Source of the DNA: Blasia pusilla
Lineage: Eukaryota > Marchantiophyta > Marchantiopsida > Blasiales
Direction of reading: 5' to 3'
Length of the DNA: 64,000 bases
Assembly (NCBI GenBank): GCA_050084515.1
Contig: CM114272.1
Span: 41,664,001-41,728,000, forward strand
Shown here: positions 25,056-34,884 of the stretch, in pieces
How positions within the stretch are numbered: the first letter of the stretch is position 1
Layout: every line of letters begins with the position of its first letter
The notes under the pieces: model-generated
Seen by the model: the letters and a program-made list of their open reading frames with translations, nothing else
Databases searched by the model: none
What the model was told of the DNA's origin: nothing
Translations under genes and position numbers: made by a program

Positions 25056-25178
25056 ACCTACGTGAGTGTGGTCTAAAAGCATACCTTTCACGCATCCTAG
25101 TCCTTTTCAGCTGAGGAATTGGTAGGATGCGGCACACCTACGTGAGTGTGGTCTAAAAGCATACCTTTCACGCATCCT
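25056..25178. repeat. 43-bp perfect direct repeat pair
   Basis: The 43 bases at 25056-25098 recur exactly at 25136-25178 (both start ACCTACGTGAGTGTGG and end TTTCACGCATCCT), with 37 unrelated bases between. It lies in the possible captured segment of the CACTA element. Confidence 0.95.
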
Positions 25179-25269
25179 CCAAATTTGATAGCCAATGTGA
25201 AGGGAAAAGACGAAAGACGGTGAGGAATCAAATCATTGAAGCCTGTCCACTTTCTAGAGCCGTGTGCTC

Positions 25270-25692
25270 TCACTTTGCTCGATCGTGATGAGATTGGTGC
25301 TCTGGATCCCAAGCAGCAATTGGCACCGGTTGTCCTATGGCATCAGGAAGTAGCAGATTTGGTTGGGCCTCTACATGCGCTGTGAAGCACATTGCGCAAC
25401 AAATGGCTGCTATGGGATTCACCCATGGAGGCACAAGAGCGTACAGTGCTTCTGGGACAAATTCTACCACCCTGATAAAGTAGTTGACAGAGCAGACTGG
25501 CGCGCCTATGAAGGATGTGAAGGCTACGTTGCAACAATGTGATTCGGATCCATGTATGCTCATGGGATCTGCCTCAAGGAACTGAATTTCATTACCTTCT
25601 CCTACAATTCTCCCTGCCCCATGGCGCATGAGGAATTTGCTGGAATCGTCTACTACCATTTGCAGACCCTTTTGTGCCTCAGATCCGTCCAC
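25270..25692 (-). CDS. open frame of unknown function inside the CACTA element
   Basis: This is a 140-codon open frame on the minus strand. The upstream-most start is GTG; the first ATG is 11 codons in (at 25659). The translation has a hydrophobic stretch (ALYALVPPWVNPIAAICCAM) and no known domain. GC content is higher than in the transposon genes around it, and codons look less decayed than in tnp2. It may be a captured host exon or a chance open frame. A GTGAGT at its upstream edge would fit a splice border rather than a start. I do not recognise it. Confidence 0.3.
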   Translation of the reverse strand: MDGSEAQKGLQMVVDDSSKFLMRHGAGRIVGEGNEIQFLEADPMSIHGSESHCCNVAFTSFIGAPVCSVNYFIRVVEFVPEALYALVPPWVNPIAAICCAMCFTAHVEAQPNLLLPDAIGQPVPIAAWDPEHQSHHDRAK

Positions 25693-25940
25693 TCACCAGC
25701 AGGTTGCGACTCAAGATGATCTCATGGTGTAGGTGGGTGGGAAGAGGTGGTAGAATGTCCGAAATTTGTGGGTTTGTCGATTTTTGCCAGTGCAAAGTTG
25801 ATTGTATTTTATGAATGCATCACCTTTGTAGCCCATGTTCGTTCGGATGTGAACGCCAAAAGAATGAACGTCTGAGGTATATGAGATCGTTCCTCTGAAT
25901 CCGTTCGTTCGGATGAATGGTATGCAAAAAAATGACGCTT

Positions 25941-25969
25941 TGGAGAGAGAGAGAGAGAGAGAGGAGAGC
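25941..25969. repeat. GA microsatellite
   Basis: A run of GA dinucleotides with one GG interruption, inside the CACTA element. Confidence 0.9.
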
Positions 25970-26399
25970 AACAGATTTGCATGACTTCGATCGCTTGGTG
26001 CATCCTAGCGCTATCTTGCATTGGCGCTCACTTGAACCAATCCTCCTCTTTGTAGCAGAGGTAATCTAAATATTGAGAGCCTCAGCGACAAGCCTGCGTT
26101 GAACATGCACATTACTCTGTAAGATTCAATGATTCGGAGTGGCTAGGTAGTCTTGCCGTTAATGCACTAGAAAATAAATATTACATGATATCGTAAGTGA
26201 GATCATCATCGGTTCTACGCACGATAAGCTAACCACCGTTGCATGATGTACATACCACTACTGCAAGACAATGAGGAGCTTCCGAGATAGTAGTTATCTA
26301 GAGATCCATCAATCCCATCGGTGGGGAGGAGTTCCAACAAAAAACCAAAGCAAATTTCTGAGGACCGGCGCCCAGAAACAGAAAGTCGAACACTACAAG

Positions 26400-26690
26400 T
26401 TTGGTGATCGCAACTCCAACCCTTGCAAAATCCACAATTGGGAGACGCCACACCTTAAAGGAGACAGAGAAAGGCTACACGGACCGTGGTATCCACATGG
26501 GAAAATCACAACGGAACTTCCACACGGACCCAGCCGTCCGCCATACCCTCCACGCTTCCCTTCCCTAAACCAGGGAGCTCGACGTGCCGCTCTGGCCCTG
26601 GCCGAGCCTCACCCGACCCTCTGCGCTTCGGACTTCCGCTTGTTCAAGCTTTGTTCAAAATTAAACCCCTAAACCCTAAATTAACACTCG
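26400..26690 (-). promoter_or_regulatory. GC-rich segment with a telo-box, possible captured gene start
   Basis: On the minus strand TTTAGGGTTTAGGGG (about 26664-26678) contains the plant telo-box (AAACCCTAA on the other strand), common near transcription starts of plant housekeeping genes. It is followed by GC-rich DNA and an ATG in good context (ATGGCGGACGGC, near 26545) that stops after 12 codons unless spliced. The base composition differs from the AT-rich transposon ends on either side. Capture of host DNA is an inference. Confidence 0.35.
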
Positions 26691-26734
26691 TGATCGACAA
26701 TACAAGAGCTTTTATGGGACTAGTCATTTTTAGT

Positions 26735-27030
26735 AATTAATTAATACTATAGTATGCCACCTAAGCCTCTCTAGTTACATGTAGTTCTATTGGACTTCAA
26801 TTGTAAGCGATTAACAAGCTATGTCCACATCCTTTATGCACTAATCTAGTATTTATAATACCAGGTCATTACTTTATAATAATTATTTTTAAAAATATTG
26901 AAAGAAAATTCCATGTCATATTCTCTAATCAATTCTTGGTGACAAATTAATACTATATTATGTCATCTATGACTCTTTAGTTACATGTAGTTGTATTTTA
27001 GTTGTATTGGACTTTAGTTGTAAGTGACTT
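26735..27030. repeat. right subterminal repeats of the CACTA element
   Basis: A block of about 80 bases at 26735-26813 recurs at about 26943-27030 (shared AATTAATACTATA, CTAGTTACATGTAGTT/TTAGTTACATGTAGTT, TTGTAAG). AGTTGTAT/ACAACTA units recur further. This matches the expected binding array at the second end of a CACTA element. Confidence 0.75.
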
Positions 27031-27049
27031 AGTGCTAAATTCACCATAT

Positions 27050-27060
27050 TCCTTCTAGTG
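27050..27060 (-). repeat. right terminal inverted repeat of the CACTA element
   Basis: The plus strand reads TCCTTCTAGTG; its complement is CACTAGAAGGA. It is followed by GTA (27061-27063), matching the left flank. Confidence 0.92.
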
Positions 27061-27190
27061 GTAGGTGAGGTGCGCATAAGCAAGATCGCATCCCTCACTC
27101 GTTTCCTCAAGTCTCATACCTGCATCGCGTACCATGCCTAGATAGCCTGGGATTCTTTCCCCCAGTGTGACACTAATTAACCAGTGTGAC
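27061..27190 (-). pseudogene. continuation of gypsy element B gag
   Basis: The DNA aligns with element A positions about 3505-3615, directly after the part that aligns with 15430-15475. The gag was therefore contiguous before the CACTA insertion. Similarity fades after about 27190. Confidence 0.65.
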
Positions 27191-27329
27191 ACTCATGTGA
27201 GCCATGAAGCAAGGAACACGGTCCCTAACCTCCAAATACAGCAAGACACTAGCAAGCTCCTACATTGTAGCTCTCATTTTGTCATTTTCTCTCTGTAAAT
27301 CAAGCAGATCTCTTACACAATCTCTCACA

Positions 27330-27800
27330 AGATGAACACTCCATCTCTCTCTCTCTCTCTCTCGTCAAACCAAACCCACTCTTCTAATGAGAGGCTTGGG
27401 TTATACACACAAGGCAAGAAGGACCATAACTCAACCGCTTCGTATCAAGAGGTTCAAAAAAGAGAGAATGAGCTCTCAAGCTCTCTCTTTTGGAGTATAC
27501 CCCCTTCCATCTTCCAAGCTCTCTCCACGGTAACCTACGCTCGTACGTTACCTCCTTGGCTCTTGACTTGCTAAAGTGGTTCAAAGGCCCCTTCCCAAAT
27601 TGGAAAGTTGACTACATTTAATATGGAAACTTACCCGCAGTTGTAAGTTTCTCTAGATGGCTCCAAATGAGTTGAAACGAAGGGAAAACCTGCTCTCCCA
27701 CATTACACGTGGCTTCAATAGGTCATTCTCAACCTCTTGAGGCTATCCTCTACCACCCACAAAGACTCTCTACTAGATCTCGTTGATCTATCCTAAAAGA
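27330..27800 (+). repeat. dispersed repeat, copy 2
   Basis: The partner of 6795-7275, in the same orientation and at similar length. A CT microsatellite (27345-27362) precedes the shared part. It is probably an LTR or a non-autonomous element remnant. Confidence 0.8.
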
Positions 27801-29650
27801 TGTGACAAAGGCGTGGCGTGATGTGATTTGTTGAGTCTAGGTACAAACCTAATTGCCCTCTTCCCAACACTTAAACTAGGTTGAAAATTTAAGCTTATAA
27901 GCAAAGGGCCCATAAGTAAGCCCCAAAATGCTTATAAGTGAAGGATTAGCCCCTAATATTAACCCAATTCATCTAATTTCCTTTCTGCTTTCCTCCTTTT
28001 TTTTGAGAGTATGATTAGTCTTGGATTAGGCCTAAAATTTCTATTATATTAGTGCCTTCAAAGCTTTGAGATTTCATGATTGTTAGGAATTTTGTGTAAA
28101 TCGGTTGTGTCTTAAACAAACTCTTTGTTATTCCACATTAGGTGAGACTTAACATCACGAGGTAGGAAGCAGCCATGGTAGCTAGGTGCATACATTTAAG
28201 AAGGAGACATGGTTGGGATGGACATGGTTTAGGGAGACTACCTGGTTAGGGATGAATGTAGTAGCAAACTTCTACCATGGTAGGTGATATGTTTCAAATT
28301 TTGATGCTTTGGAATAGTAGGAGGTGTGGAAATGAGCCACGTCTGATTGAGTTTTTATTTTAGCCCATGGAGAGGTCATTGGTTTGCTAGTATCAGAAGT
28401 TGGTCGAGATGGGGAGTTGCAACAAATTTGTGATGAGACTCATGCGCCAATGCCGACAAGTAGTCTGCATCTGCTATAGGGAGGGTCGACTTGTTGCTCG
28501 AGGAGATTTTTGTTTTGTAGACGTTGTTGCACCACATGAAGAAATTAGTGTTGATTGCATATTTGAGTGATGGCGGAGTGTTTGGGTTACCCATTCAAGT
28601 CCCTTTTCCCACTTGTGTCTTGTGTCATTGAGGGTGTTGGGTATCAGGTAGAGCTTATACTAGATGGATGTAGCGATGGTGACGAGTGTAGACTCCTTGC
28701 ATGTGTAGCATGTTTGTGGATTTAGTGTTGTTGCCTGAGTAGGGTTTGCAGATATGATCTGAGAGGGAGTGTCGGTAACTTAGGTGAGCTAGTCACAAGG
28801 CTCAAGATAAGCCCGATTTTTGAGTGTGGGTGAGGCCGGGTATGTCAGCGCGGGATTTTCACGGGATTTGAAGGATCCACCACTAAGAGTAGCCCCATAG
28901 GTGCCCCAACATGCACTAGTATTATAGGAGCAAGAAATTGTGCCTATAGAGTAGGGCGGGTATTGTGAGCCCATAAGGCAATCACCTGCATTGAAATATG
29001 TTTTCTAGTAGGGACCGGCCATGGCGTGATGGATATGTGATGGGCCCCATAGGTAGAGGAACTGCCCACAATATGGTAGAGGGCCAAGGGCGCCTGTAAT
29101 TGCTTAGGAGCCACCTAAGATGGCCCCACCATAGTTGCATTGTGACCGTTGTCACCGATATGGTCACACTAGGGATAGGTATTTTGATCTTTACCAAGAG
29201 CTATGTCCAGAAGTAGGCTGAGGGTATGGGGGTGAGAGAGTTAGTGGGGATCTAGGAGTTGATAATCGTGGTGGTAGGGTTCCACCACCAATCAAAGAAG
29301 GTGGAGGATGTGTACCCAATGCAATGCTCCTCACTCGCATTGATTAGTTAGCGTAGAGGATTGCCACCATGATGATGATGAGCCAGTGACAGGTACGAAG
29401 CCGAGAGTAGCTAGTGTGGCTCTAGCCTCTATGTCATATCAACGTATGGAGGAGGATCATGCAAGTTTGAGGATTATGTGCAGTGCGGCTCACGTAGAGG
29501 CTATTGCGGTGCTGACTCGGGATGCTGCAAGAGTGACCAAGGCATTGAGAGGTGAGATATAAAAAGACCCAAAGGAGAGAACTGATGAGCAAGGCACTCC
29601 ACATACCGTCGATGGTGCCTTGACGACTAGTAGTGCTCACAGTCGAGATG
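27800..29650. other. no recognisable gene
   Basis: This is an intergenic stretch. The best open frame is at about 29390-29570 on the plus strand (SYQRMEEDHASLRIM, then VTKALRGEI and a stop). It looks helical and coding-like but matches no family I know, and could be a transposon ORF remnant. Confidence 0.35.
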
Positions 29651-29945
29651 CATCAAGATCATGACTTATGTTCGTCTAATGGACAGGCATGTCCGTGCAA
29701 GCCCGAGTACCCGTGGCCTGCAGCCAAGCCCGCTTGCCGTGCCTGCAAGTTTGGAGCGGGCTTGGTTGCGGGCCTACTACGGGCCTTGGTGGGACACGCA
29801 ACGGGTGTGGGCTCTGTTAGTCTGGGTTTACGCGAGAGGCTTTGGGCGGGTTCCGGGCGGGCTTAAGTGCGGGCCAGGCATGTTCGTGGATATGTTTGGA
29901 CTTATCCGTTTCCATGCAACCTTGCTTGCAATGGCATCAAATCTC
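29650..29945 (+). repeat. GC-rich dispersed repeat, copy 1
   Basis: It starts near GACTTATGTTCG, continues with CATGTCCGTGCAAGCCCGAG, has several GCGGGC units, and ends TTTCCATGCAACCTTG. Related copies are at 41345-41770 and 61995-62340. The composition (GC-rich, GGGCGGGC motifs) is very unlike the flanks. The pattern recalls GC-rich hAT-type miniature elements of plants, but terminal repeats were not established. Confidence 0.7.
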
Positions 29946-29975
29946 ATCTAGCTTGTAGTTTCCCTTCTTGGTACC

Positions 29976-30462
29976 ATGGATACTTTCCACAAGCGAAGAG
30001 TTCTTCATAGCGACGTTCATGCTCGTGACATTTTCATCCATTCTGGATCTAACTTAGAGCCATTTATCAAGGTTGGAGATTGGGGAAATACTTTGTTGGA
30101 TGACAAGTGCTTAGATTTTCCTTAGAGATGGTGGCCACATAAACAAAAAAATCGTGTTGGGAACATGGCACCAGAGTTGACAACACAACCTAAGGATCTT
30201 CCTTTAAGCATAGCCATATGAATCTATGCCCTAAGAATCATTGTGCAAAATTTGAACTATGTGACATGCAACCTCGCTGACGAGGATGCCTACGTGAATG
30301 TGAGATGGTCTTATTTGGAAAGGATTTGAAAGTGGTATTAGCTCCAAACCCCTCCGATCACAAAAACATAGAGTATCTTATTGCTTATATAAGAGCAAAT
30401 GCGAGAATATTAGGTGTAGATGATGTAGATTCGGGATTAAGACGAGCAACATATGCTTGTTG
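29976..30462 (+). pseudogene. protein kinase pseudogene fragment
   Basis: The translation begins MDTFHKRRVLHSDVHARDIF, resembling a kinase catalytic loop (H-x-D-x-H-A-R-x-I). It is followed by PFIKVGDWGNTLL in the place of the DFG segment and NRVGNMAPELTTQP in the place of the APE motif. Then comes an IYALRIIVQNLNYV helix like kinase helix F. Stops follow LDFP and precede IYA, and further ones lie after YLERI, with at least one frame change before the final stop near 30462. The N-lobe (glycine loop, Lys) is absent upstream. It is probably a retrocopied or duplicated fragment; the family within kinases cannot be told. Confidence 0.7.
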
Positions 30463-30605
30463 AGTGTATGATGATGACATTTTTTTAACCATTATGGTGT
30501 GATTTTAAACTCCTTTGTGGATTGTATATTTTTAATGAGAAATGGAAGACTTGATTGAAAAAGGTGAATGGATGACTCTAAATGTTTGTAAATGATCATG
30601 TATAT

Positions 30606-30985
30606 ATGATCTCCTCTTGAGTTGAAATTTGGTACACATGCTCCTCGTGGTCTATGTAGCTCTCTTGCAAAGTTTCAAGTAAAATGGAATTAAGATCCAA
30701 AGTTCAAAACTTGCTATATCATTTTGTGACACGCGCTATTAAATTTTCTATGATGAAAGGATCTTTTAATTTTTCCATCTTGTGCAAGGATCTCATCTTC
30801 AACTCAAATTTGATTCAATTTCTCCCTATGATCTATGTAAATTTTTTGCAAAATTTCAAACAAAATGGAATTGAAAACAATTCCCGATCGCATGCAAGGT
30901 TCTGTTTTTGTGTTTCGCATAAATTTATCGTCTTGGCAACACAATGTGTAAGAGAATATACAGAGTGTGGACATTCTTAATTTGG
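30606..30985. repeat. degenerate tandem duplication, about 190-bp unit
   Basis: TTGAAATTTGGTACACATGC...GGTCTATGTAGCTCTCTTGC near 30620 recurs in altered form as CTCAAATTTGATTCAATTTC...TGATCTATGTAAATTTTTTGC near 30800. Both are followed by AAAATGGAATT. The region is AT-rich with no coding content. Confidence 0.6.
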
Positions 30986-31056
30986 GAAACCCATAGAGAG
31001 CTGCTATCTTGCATTTAATGCCAGACCCATAGATAGCTTGAACGCTAGGGAGGAAC

Positions 31057-31084
31057 CCCATACGGAACATAACTTCCGTATGGG
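31057..31084. repeat. 11-bp perfect hairpin
   Basis: The arms CCCATACGGAA (31057-31067) and TTCCGTATGGG (31074-31084) flank a 6-base loop. There is no T-run after it and no known RNA family. Confidence 0.85.
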
Positions 31085-31089
31085 CCTCT

Positions 31090-32968
31090 TCAGCGAATGG
31101 CTCTACATATAGTAGTGAGGTAGGTAATCAGCGCCAGGAGACATTGAGCATCACCGTAGCAGGTCCCCGAGGTACCCGCTCACTTTATGTAGAAGACAGC
31201 GGATGGGTTGCCCGTACTCTGCGTCCCTACCATAAACTCGAGAAATGAAGACGGTTAAAAGTTCCATGAAACTCGAGAAATGAAAGCCCAGGAATCGCCG
31301 AGCGTCCAAGAGGTTCTTATGACCCGATCCCATGAAAGGCCTTAGAACACGGGGGAAGAGGCGGTGCTTCACAATCCGAAGCACAGTCCTGAATTCCTTC
31401 TGGCTTTTCAGAGGAATTCCCTTAGAAGTTTGCGCGTTGATTCATTACGACGGATTAAAATTCGTGGCAAAATTTTACTCAGGCTGTTCCTCAGGGACCC
31501 AGATGTGGCCCGTGACCTTTTTCCATGATAGCGGGCACTTTACGCACTCCTTCCATCCCATTAGAGATCGATCTCGACCTTCGGAAGGTCCGGGACCATC
31601 ACCACGCGAATGAATGTCAACAACGAAGAAAGCGTGCAGTATTGTTCTTAGGTCTTGCGTGCTCCTTCAGCTCTGTAGGTCTAGATGCTACATCCAGATC
31701 CAGGAGCACGTGCACAATGTCAACATGGACGCGCCAAAAACGAGCGCTTCGGCGCTGTGGAATACTGTCAGCGACTTGCGCATGGCGCGGTGAGGAGAGC
31801 GGGCGGGCAGAGAGGTCCCCTGTGGGGCCCACGCACATCGGCAATGAGTGTTGCGGGCGATGTGGGGCCGTGGGCGACCAATCGTGACGCTGGACGCGCG
31901 AAGGCGCGGTCGAGATCTGTGGTGACAAGCGCACGGCGCAAGTGGAAGGGATTGGACGATTCATTCAGATGAAGAGCGCGGCGCGGATGAATGGATGGAT
32001 TTTATATTACGTCTGACATGCTACATGACAGGGGTCTACCAGGCCAGGTTCAATGGCTCCATCCACGGCAGAGTCCTGAAGATGTTCTTTCTCACTGCTT
32101 GCGCACGAGCCCTATTAGAGTTTCAAACAGATGGCCTGTTCCTAGGCCTTGTGCTCGGGTGCTTGGCTTGTAGCTGCTGGCGATGACTGTTGCAATCTTG
32201 CACATGGATAATGATATTGTGCTGCGATGGAATAAATGCAACCCCGTACTGGTAGAACCATCCGTCTTGAATGTCTAATCGACTTTATCTGCCTGCATAT
32301 GGGCCTCGAGATTCTAGACTCCCGTGGTGTATATGAGATGATGGGACTTGCTTCAATTCTGGAGTCAGACTCGTCTAATTCTGCTTGTCAAAGTCCTAGA
32401 CCTGGTACTACTAAGTGTACGCTCCTGACTCCATCCTTCCAGCAGTATAGAGCTATCTCCCCACGGTCATGCTTTTCATCAACGCCACATCGCCTTCTCG
32501 CTAAATCGATTGCTTTTGGCTGTATTCTCCGCGGCACATTGCAGGCTTCCAGCAATCTTCTCCGTGCGCTCTGTCGTCTCATCAACGTCGCTTCGCTCGA
32601 TCGGTTATTTTTGGGTTTAGGGTTGCACCTCAGGTTGTTTTCTTCGTCCGAACAGTTGTTTAGACTCACGACAGAGTTTCCATCGATCTATTCAGTCGCG
32701 TCGGGACAATCAGAGGCCCGGATCGTTGCCCGTGCATTCATTTGATCGGATTCATAGAGGTGGGACTGAATTTTGTATCCAAACCCCCGCTGGTGGATGT
32801 GGCAGCGTGTTGGTGTTGGAATTGGAAGAGTGACAGGTGGTAGACGTGCTCGATCTATCCTTTAACCGTGCTCAAACCTATCCTTCGGTTAATTATTTTG
32901 GGATCTTCTGCCTCAGGTTGAATTCAGCACCGACTATCCACGACCTCGGTCTTGCTTCCTTTTGCACC
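31090..32968. other. lower-copy, locally GC-rich region upstream of the secreted-protein gene
   Basis: No transposon domain is visible. Overlapping open frames occur on both strands (for example 31332-31613, 31685-31972 and 32236-32745 plus) in a GC-rich patch at 31.7-31.95 kb, but none shows a domain. It may hold the promoter and 5' leader of the gene at 32969. Confidence 0.4.
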
Positions 32969-33445
32969 ATGAACCCTCGAGGTTTGCAATTTGTGACTCT
33001 GATCTCGACGTTGGTTGCTGCTCTGAGTCAAGTGGCGGTAGGCCTGAAGGCAACCGATCAGTACTTACATTTGGGTTCATACAGAGCAGGGAAATCAAAC
33101 CTAGATCTTGATTACAACCTTAAATCCTGGGGCTGTGGACCTGCAATCTCACCGAACAGGTTAGGAGCTGTTCCTGCCTACGCGTTGAACTGGGCTCAAC
33201 ATCAGGCCACCACGGCAGATTTGGCATTGGATTCGAGCTCTTACGAATCTGTCGAGAATGAGTACTTGGCCAGTTGGGCTGGGGCTTCAGCGGTTGCGGT
33301 GGAGGATTGGACAGCGGAGGAGCAGTCCCATATCTTTCTGACGGAGTCCAATGTAGGAGATGGATCGTGGGATGGTAAATTCAATGTGGGATACGCTTTC
33401 CATGCCCAATCAAAGAGGTTCATGCGATTCGGCTTAACTTTCTGA
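32969..33445 (+). CDS. predicted secreted protein of unknown function, 158 aa
   Basis: The chosen start is the ATG at 32969. It gives a classical signal peptide (MNPRGLQFVTLISTLVAALS, cleavage expected near residues 21-26) at the very N-terminus; the open frame extends upstream only through non-ATG codons. The mature part has about 133 residues with a single Cys (in WGCGPAIS), several Trp residues and acidic patches (AVEDWTAEEQSH). It ends in a basic, aromatic tail (AQSKRFMRFGLTF). The frame is clean to TGA at 33443. It is therefore probably a real exon, entering the secretory pathway for the apoplast or wall. Additional exons cannot be excluded. I recognise no family. Confidence 0.55.
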   Translation: MNPRGLQFVTLISTLVAALSQVAVGLKATDQYLHLGSYRAGKSNLDLDYNLKSWGCGPAISPNRLGAVPAYALNWAQHQATTADLALDSSSYESVENEYLASWAGASAVAVEDWTAEEQSHIFLTESNVGDGSWDGKFNVGYAFHAQSKRFMRFGLTF

Positions 33446-34420
33446 AACGGTACGGTCGAGGCGTGTAAATGTACATGTGCCATTACCAGACACTTCTGAT
33501 TAGAAAAGATTTCCTGTAGATGAAGCAATCTTTCATAGGAGTTTCCTAGACAATCGAAATTTGGAAATTGTGAATTTCAAATTATGTGAAAAGATAGTGG
33601 AGCTCCATGAATCTTTTGTGGAATCTCACCGAACCATTGCAGAGTATCCATTGTTCATTACTGAAATTAAAGCGCAGCATGTAGAAGAGTAGTTGTAGAG
33701 GGAAATTCCAAAAGAAATGGGTTGGTATCCGAGGAGTCCTCCCTGTATTTAGTTTAAGCATTTCATCTTTCAAATTTTTATCGAGTACCCCATCTTGGAG
33801 ATTTATCTGACATCATCACATAATTCCGTGTGAGTATTCTTATTCACTTTAGTGCTGGTTTTTCATTTACTTCTTGAAATGATTAGGGAATGAAAAATGA
33901 CCATGGTGATGGATGAAAAGTTCTTTGCACTAGGTTGGAGTTTGATATGAAGATTTGTTCGGGCGGGATAGTGTGTAGATCTTGACTTTGGGCCATGACT
34001 TTGGACATGTCGGTCTTCTAAATTCATGCTTAAAAGAACACAACTTGAATATATTATTTCAAATACCATAAGATTTATAGTATTTGAAATATCCTATTTC
34101 AAATACCATAAATCTTAATTTATTAAAGTGGTATGGTTTGTCCTCGCATATAATAATAAAAGTTAGATGGAACTAGATCATGAAGAAAAATCCATTATGC
34201 AAGAATTCCTTTCCATTCAATTCTCCAATTATTTGACTTCTTCAAAAATTTAACCAATATTTTCTTCAATTTTATTTACATAAAAGATATCATAGTCTTA
34301 TGAGGTAATGTTGTGCGCCCCTTCATAAGTGACTCCAATGTGTGTTAGATACTTTTGGGACTCTAGTTAGGTGAGTAGAAAGAGTTAGAACAACAATCTG
34401 CAATTTAAATGGGATCATTG
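33446..34420. other. AT-rich intergenic DNA
   Basis: No gene is seen. It contains a cluster of TATTTCAAATAC repeats: direct copies at 34055-34070 and 34095-34110, and an inverted copy at 34080-34091, forming a 12-bp stem. Confidence 0.5.
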
Positions 34421-34437
34421 GTGCTATTTGGACCAAG

Positions 34438-34884
34438 ATGGTGGCAGCTCACAAATCAGATTGGGATAGGAAATTAGCTTCAGCTGTCCATGCTTACAAC
34501 ACAGTTGAGAAGAGTACCACAGGGAAAAGTCCTTACTTCTTTGGGTATGGGCAGAATCCTCTCTCGGTAGTAGAGTTGGAGTTGAAGTCTGATCATACTC
34601 TAGAAGGGCACTTCCAACCTGAAGGTGGCATAGATAGCAGGCTGGATATGATTGATGCCCTAGAGGAGGAGAGAAAGGCAGCATTAGAGAAGACCAAGGC
34701 ACTTCAGCAACAAAGGAAGATGAGGTTTGATAACCGAATACAGTATGATCCAGTGAAGGATGGGGACATGGTGCTGATGTATGATAGTCGACACCAAAAG
34801 TTTCCAGGAAAGCTGCACCTTCGACTGCTTGGGCCTTATCAGCTGAAGAGCATCCAGGGGAGTGATGAGAGCAGGTGGAGCTGA
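34438..34884 (+). pseudogene. gypsy integrase C-terminal fragment
   Basis: The translation KLASAVHAYNTVEKSTTGKS and FFGYGQNPLSVVELEL matches the part following the catalytic glutamate of Tat-like gypsy integrases. GDMVLMYDSRHQKFPGKLHL and LLGPYQLKSI form the GPY/F module. The core is missing upstream. Directly after GPYQLKSI the sequence runs into a 38-bp minisatellite and stops. A related complete-order module is at 49.6-50.1 kb. Confidence 0.8.

Larger units (their letters stand above)
15476..27060 (-). mobile_element. CACTA (En/Spm) DNA transposon, 11.6 kb, with both ends
   Basis: The left end begins CACTAGAAGGA at 15476 and the right end is its reverse complement (TCCTTCTAGTG apart from the inner bases), giving an 11-bp terminal inverted repeat. 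The flanks are GTA at 15473-15475 and GTA at 27061-27063, the 3-bp target duplication typical of CACTA elements. The gag sequence of gypsy element B continues directly across the two flanks, which confirms the borders. Genes run right to left: Tnp2 (23847-19997) then a tnpA-like gene (about 19540-16509). Subterminal repeats occur at both ends. Coding regions carry stops, so the copy is not autonomous now. Confidence 0.92.

Noticed and set aside
18623-26175. Additional CACTAGAAAA sites at 18623 and 26165 as transposon ends
   Set aside because: No inverted partner with a 3-bp duplication was found; the outer ends at 15476 and 27060 are supported by both flanks and gag continuity.
26660-26690. 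Interstitial telomere array
   Set aside because: Only about two CCCTAAA units are present; this is better described as a telo-box.
31685-31972. GC-rich open frames near 31.5-32.0 kb as a gene
   Set aside because: Three frames on two strands are open at once, with Arg/Ala-rich products expected from GC-rich DNA; no domain is present.
32236-32745. 169-codon plus-strand open frame
   Set aside because: No domain, signal or coding periodicity that I can see; an opposite-strand frame is also open over much of it, as is common in GC-rich DNA.
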